From assembly GCA_002633005.1 (NCBI GenBank), contig NMRA01000093.1:215833-279832 (forward strand): a DNA stretch of 64,000 nt, read 5' to 3'. The notes under the pieces were generated by a model, which saw only the letters and a list, made by a program, of their open reading frames with translations, searched no databases and was not told the origin of the DNA. Below, in pieces: positions 62,083-64,000 of this stretch (within the stretch, counting starts at the first letter, position 1; each line of letters begins with the position of its first letter). The translations under genes were made by a program, and so were the position numbers. Source of the DNA: Phoronis australis (Eukaryota > Phoronida > Phoronidae).

Positions 62083-62400
62083 AACAGGTGACAAGAATTA
62101 CGCCTACGCTCTAGGCGGCCCAACAGGTGCCAAGAATTAAGACTACGCTCTAGGCGGCCCAACAGGTGCCAAGAATTAAGACTACGCTCTAGGCGGCCCA
62201 GCAGGTGCCAAGAATTAAGACTACGCTCTTGGCGGCCCAACAGGTGACAAGAATAACGACTACGCTCTAGGCGGCCCAACAGGTGACAAGAATTAAGACT
62301 ACGCTCTAGGCGGCCCAACAGGTGACAAGAATTACGACTGCGCTCTAGGCGGCCCAACAGGTGGCAAAAATAAAGACTATGCTCTAGGCGGCCCAACAGT
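62083..62400. repeat. 39-bp minisatellite, ~8 copies
   Basis: The unit is CAACAGGTGCCAAGAATTAAG-ACTACGCTCTAGGCGGCC with a few substitutions. The minus-strand frame repeating LGRLERSLNSCHL stays open because 39 is divisible by three; there is no sign of a real protein. Confidence 0.95.
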
Positions 62401-62586
62401 TGTCAAATACGTCTGGAAATGACCGTTGACAGTTTTGGTCACGACATAAAGCTATTCGTTAAAAGTTTCCTGAAGTTCCTTCAAGGTCGCCTTGGTCAAG
62501 TATTTGGAATTACGCTGAAATTGAGTACAAAAAAATGTTTGCAAACATTTACTGAAATATGGCGCTGTACCAAAGTTTAACGGTAG

Positions 62587-64000
62587 CTAATTTTTGATAG
62601 AGAAGTTCAAAGTTTACTTACCGATTATACATTCTATCCCCCTACCGTTTGAAGTTTATTTTAGCAAGTGATTCTAAACAGGGAAGAATGGATCAGTACG
62701 AAAATAATCATGATGATGTAACTCGAGAAACAATCGCCTCGAAAAACTAAAATAAACATTGTGAACACATCTCACCAGGATATATAAACAAAAAATTTTT
62801 AAGATCCGATTCGGTGACGCTAGAGTCGACCTTTTGAAGCTCTCATGGAATATCAATTAAAAAAAGTTGTTTTATTTCTGCGAAACTACGTCAGTGTTAA
62901 ACTTATTTAGTTGCAGGTACAAGTGTAACGGTGACAATCACCGTTACGTGTTCGTAAACTTGCGTCATTTTACTGACACATTAACTCTTATATATTTTTT
63001 GTCATTGAAAGCACTGGCAGTGGTGTCAGGGTGTAGCGTCACAAATGCCGCAAAATGTACGTGCGCCATAACTTTTTTCGAGTTGGTGTGACGGGGTTGC
63101 GTTCCAACGGGAAGTTTCTGTTTCTTGCAAGGAAAACAAGATCATACAAGGGTTTGCGAGAAATCGCTCCGCATTACAATCGAATCACGTGATCACACTC
63201 GTTCCCCTTGAGTGTGTTCTTACATCAATTTCTCCGACGGCTCTAATAATTTGATACCGTGCAACCAGTTCACACCACATGCAGGTGATTTTACCTTCAA
63301 AACCCGGCAGTGTTGTTCTATGTCATCTGTCGAAGAAGTCTGTCCACAGCTCCCCCTTAGCTATGAAATGCAATGGCACGGGTTTTTACGTTATCGGATG
63401 TTTTTATTTGTGAAATACAGTAGACATCCAAGTTTTATTATGAATAACAAGGTTGCAATGACGAAACACAGATCTTCAGAAATCTCTTTACCATAAACAT
63501 GTTCGTTTTGTTCAAATGTTTCGCATATCTGAGCTTTATTCTTGCACAAATACCTGTCTGGATTTTAGTGACTTTTGTCAAATTTAAAAAAAATAGTACT
63601 TAATTTCAAGGCTCAAATGTACAGGGCTGTTACTTTACATGTATTTGAGTGATGTCGTGATTGACTTCGTTTTTTGGTGCGCGCGCTTACTACAGTGGCT
63701 GCAAATTCGAATACAGGCGCGTGTTGCTAAATATACGCAGGCAGTATACCTTGACAAAATTATGATTTTCGTGCTGAAGCGTTGGTAGTAAAGTTCATTG
63801 ATATTGCGTTGATAGTGATAGAGTNCTAATTTTGATAGAGAAGTTCAAAGTTTACTTACCGATTATACATTCTATCCCCCTACCGTTTGAAGTTTATTTT
63901 AGCAAGTGATTCTAAACGGGAAGAATGGATCAGTACGAAAATAATCATGATGATGTAACTCGAGAAACAATCGCCTCAAAAACTAAAATAAACATTGTGA
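62587..64000. repeat. Direct duplication joined by a single N, running off the window
   Basis: Sequence from 62587 (CTAATTTTTGATAGAGAAG) recurs from 63826, just after the N at 63825, with single-base deletions (five T to four, CAGGG to CGGG, and others). As at 2281, this looks like an unmerged haplotype overlap. The intervening 62790-63824 holds no recognised gene. Confidence 0.8.

Noticed and set aside
62083-62400. CRISPR-like array
   Set aside because: Units are contiguous 39-bp tandem copies without unique spacers, and the DNA is from an animal.

Overview
This window is nuclear DNA from an invertebrate animal. It has spliced genes with introns of 0.4-2.5 kb, an AT-rich base composition, many TA-rich and TACATGTA-type words, and dense non-autonomous repeats. 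The neurophysin gene places it in the bilaterians, and I cannot narrow it further. A lophotrochozoan or an invertebrate deuterostome would both fit.

Three genes are supported. (1) At 1604-7481 (+) is the 3' part of a nicotinamide-mononucleotide adenylyltransferase (NMNAT), as six exons that join in frame to a stop. The N-terminal exons lie to the left of the window. (2) At 12154-15457 (+) is the 3' part of an unrecognised single-pass membrane protein with a long serine/asparagine-rich, probably cytoplasmic tail. (3) At 26024-31021 (-) is a complete vasopressin/oxytocin-type neurophysin precursor in three coding exons. It has a signal peptide, an unusual nonapeptide CFWRNCPSG-amide released at GKR, a neurophysin with all 14 cysteines, and a 24-residue C-terminal extension. 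This is the most interesting item in the window.

Much of the rest is repeats. They include a MITE family at two loci (one apparently present/absent between haplotypes), two large foldback elements built from CGTAAAATGTAACA-type repeats that each carry a trinucleotide microsatellite at the same internal place, several smaller foldbacks, tRNA-derived SINE-like pieces, a hAT-like MITE, and minisatellites with 11, 21, 25, 27, 38, 39 and 54 bp units. A cluster of perfect heat-shock-element arrays lies at 59.4 kb with no gene recognised beside it.

Three single N characters (2281, 8403, 63825) each mark a place where sequence just to the left is repeated to the right with small differences. These look like unmerged haplotype or contig overlaps rather than biological duplications. 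One of them duplicates an NMNAT exon. A 158-base gap (20681-20838) falls in an arm of a foldback element.

From 31 kb to the right end I found no confident gene. A few open frames and splice-like sites there are listed at low confidence.
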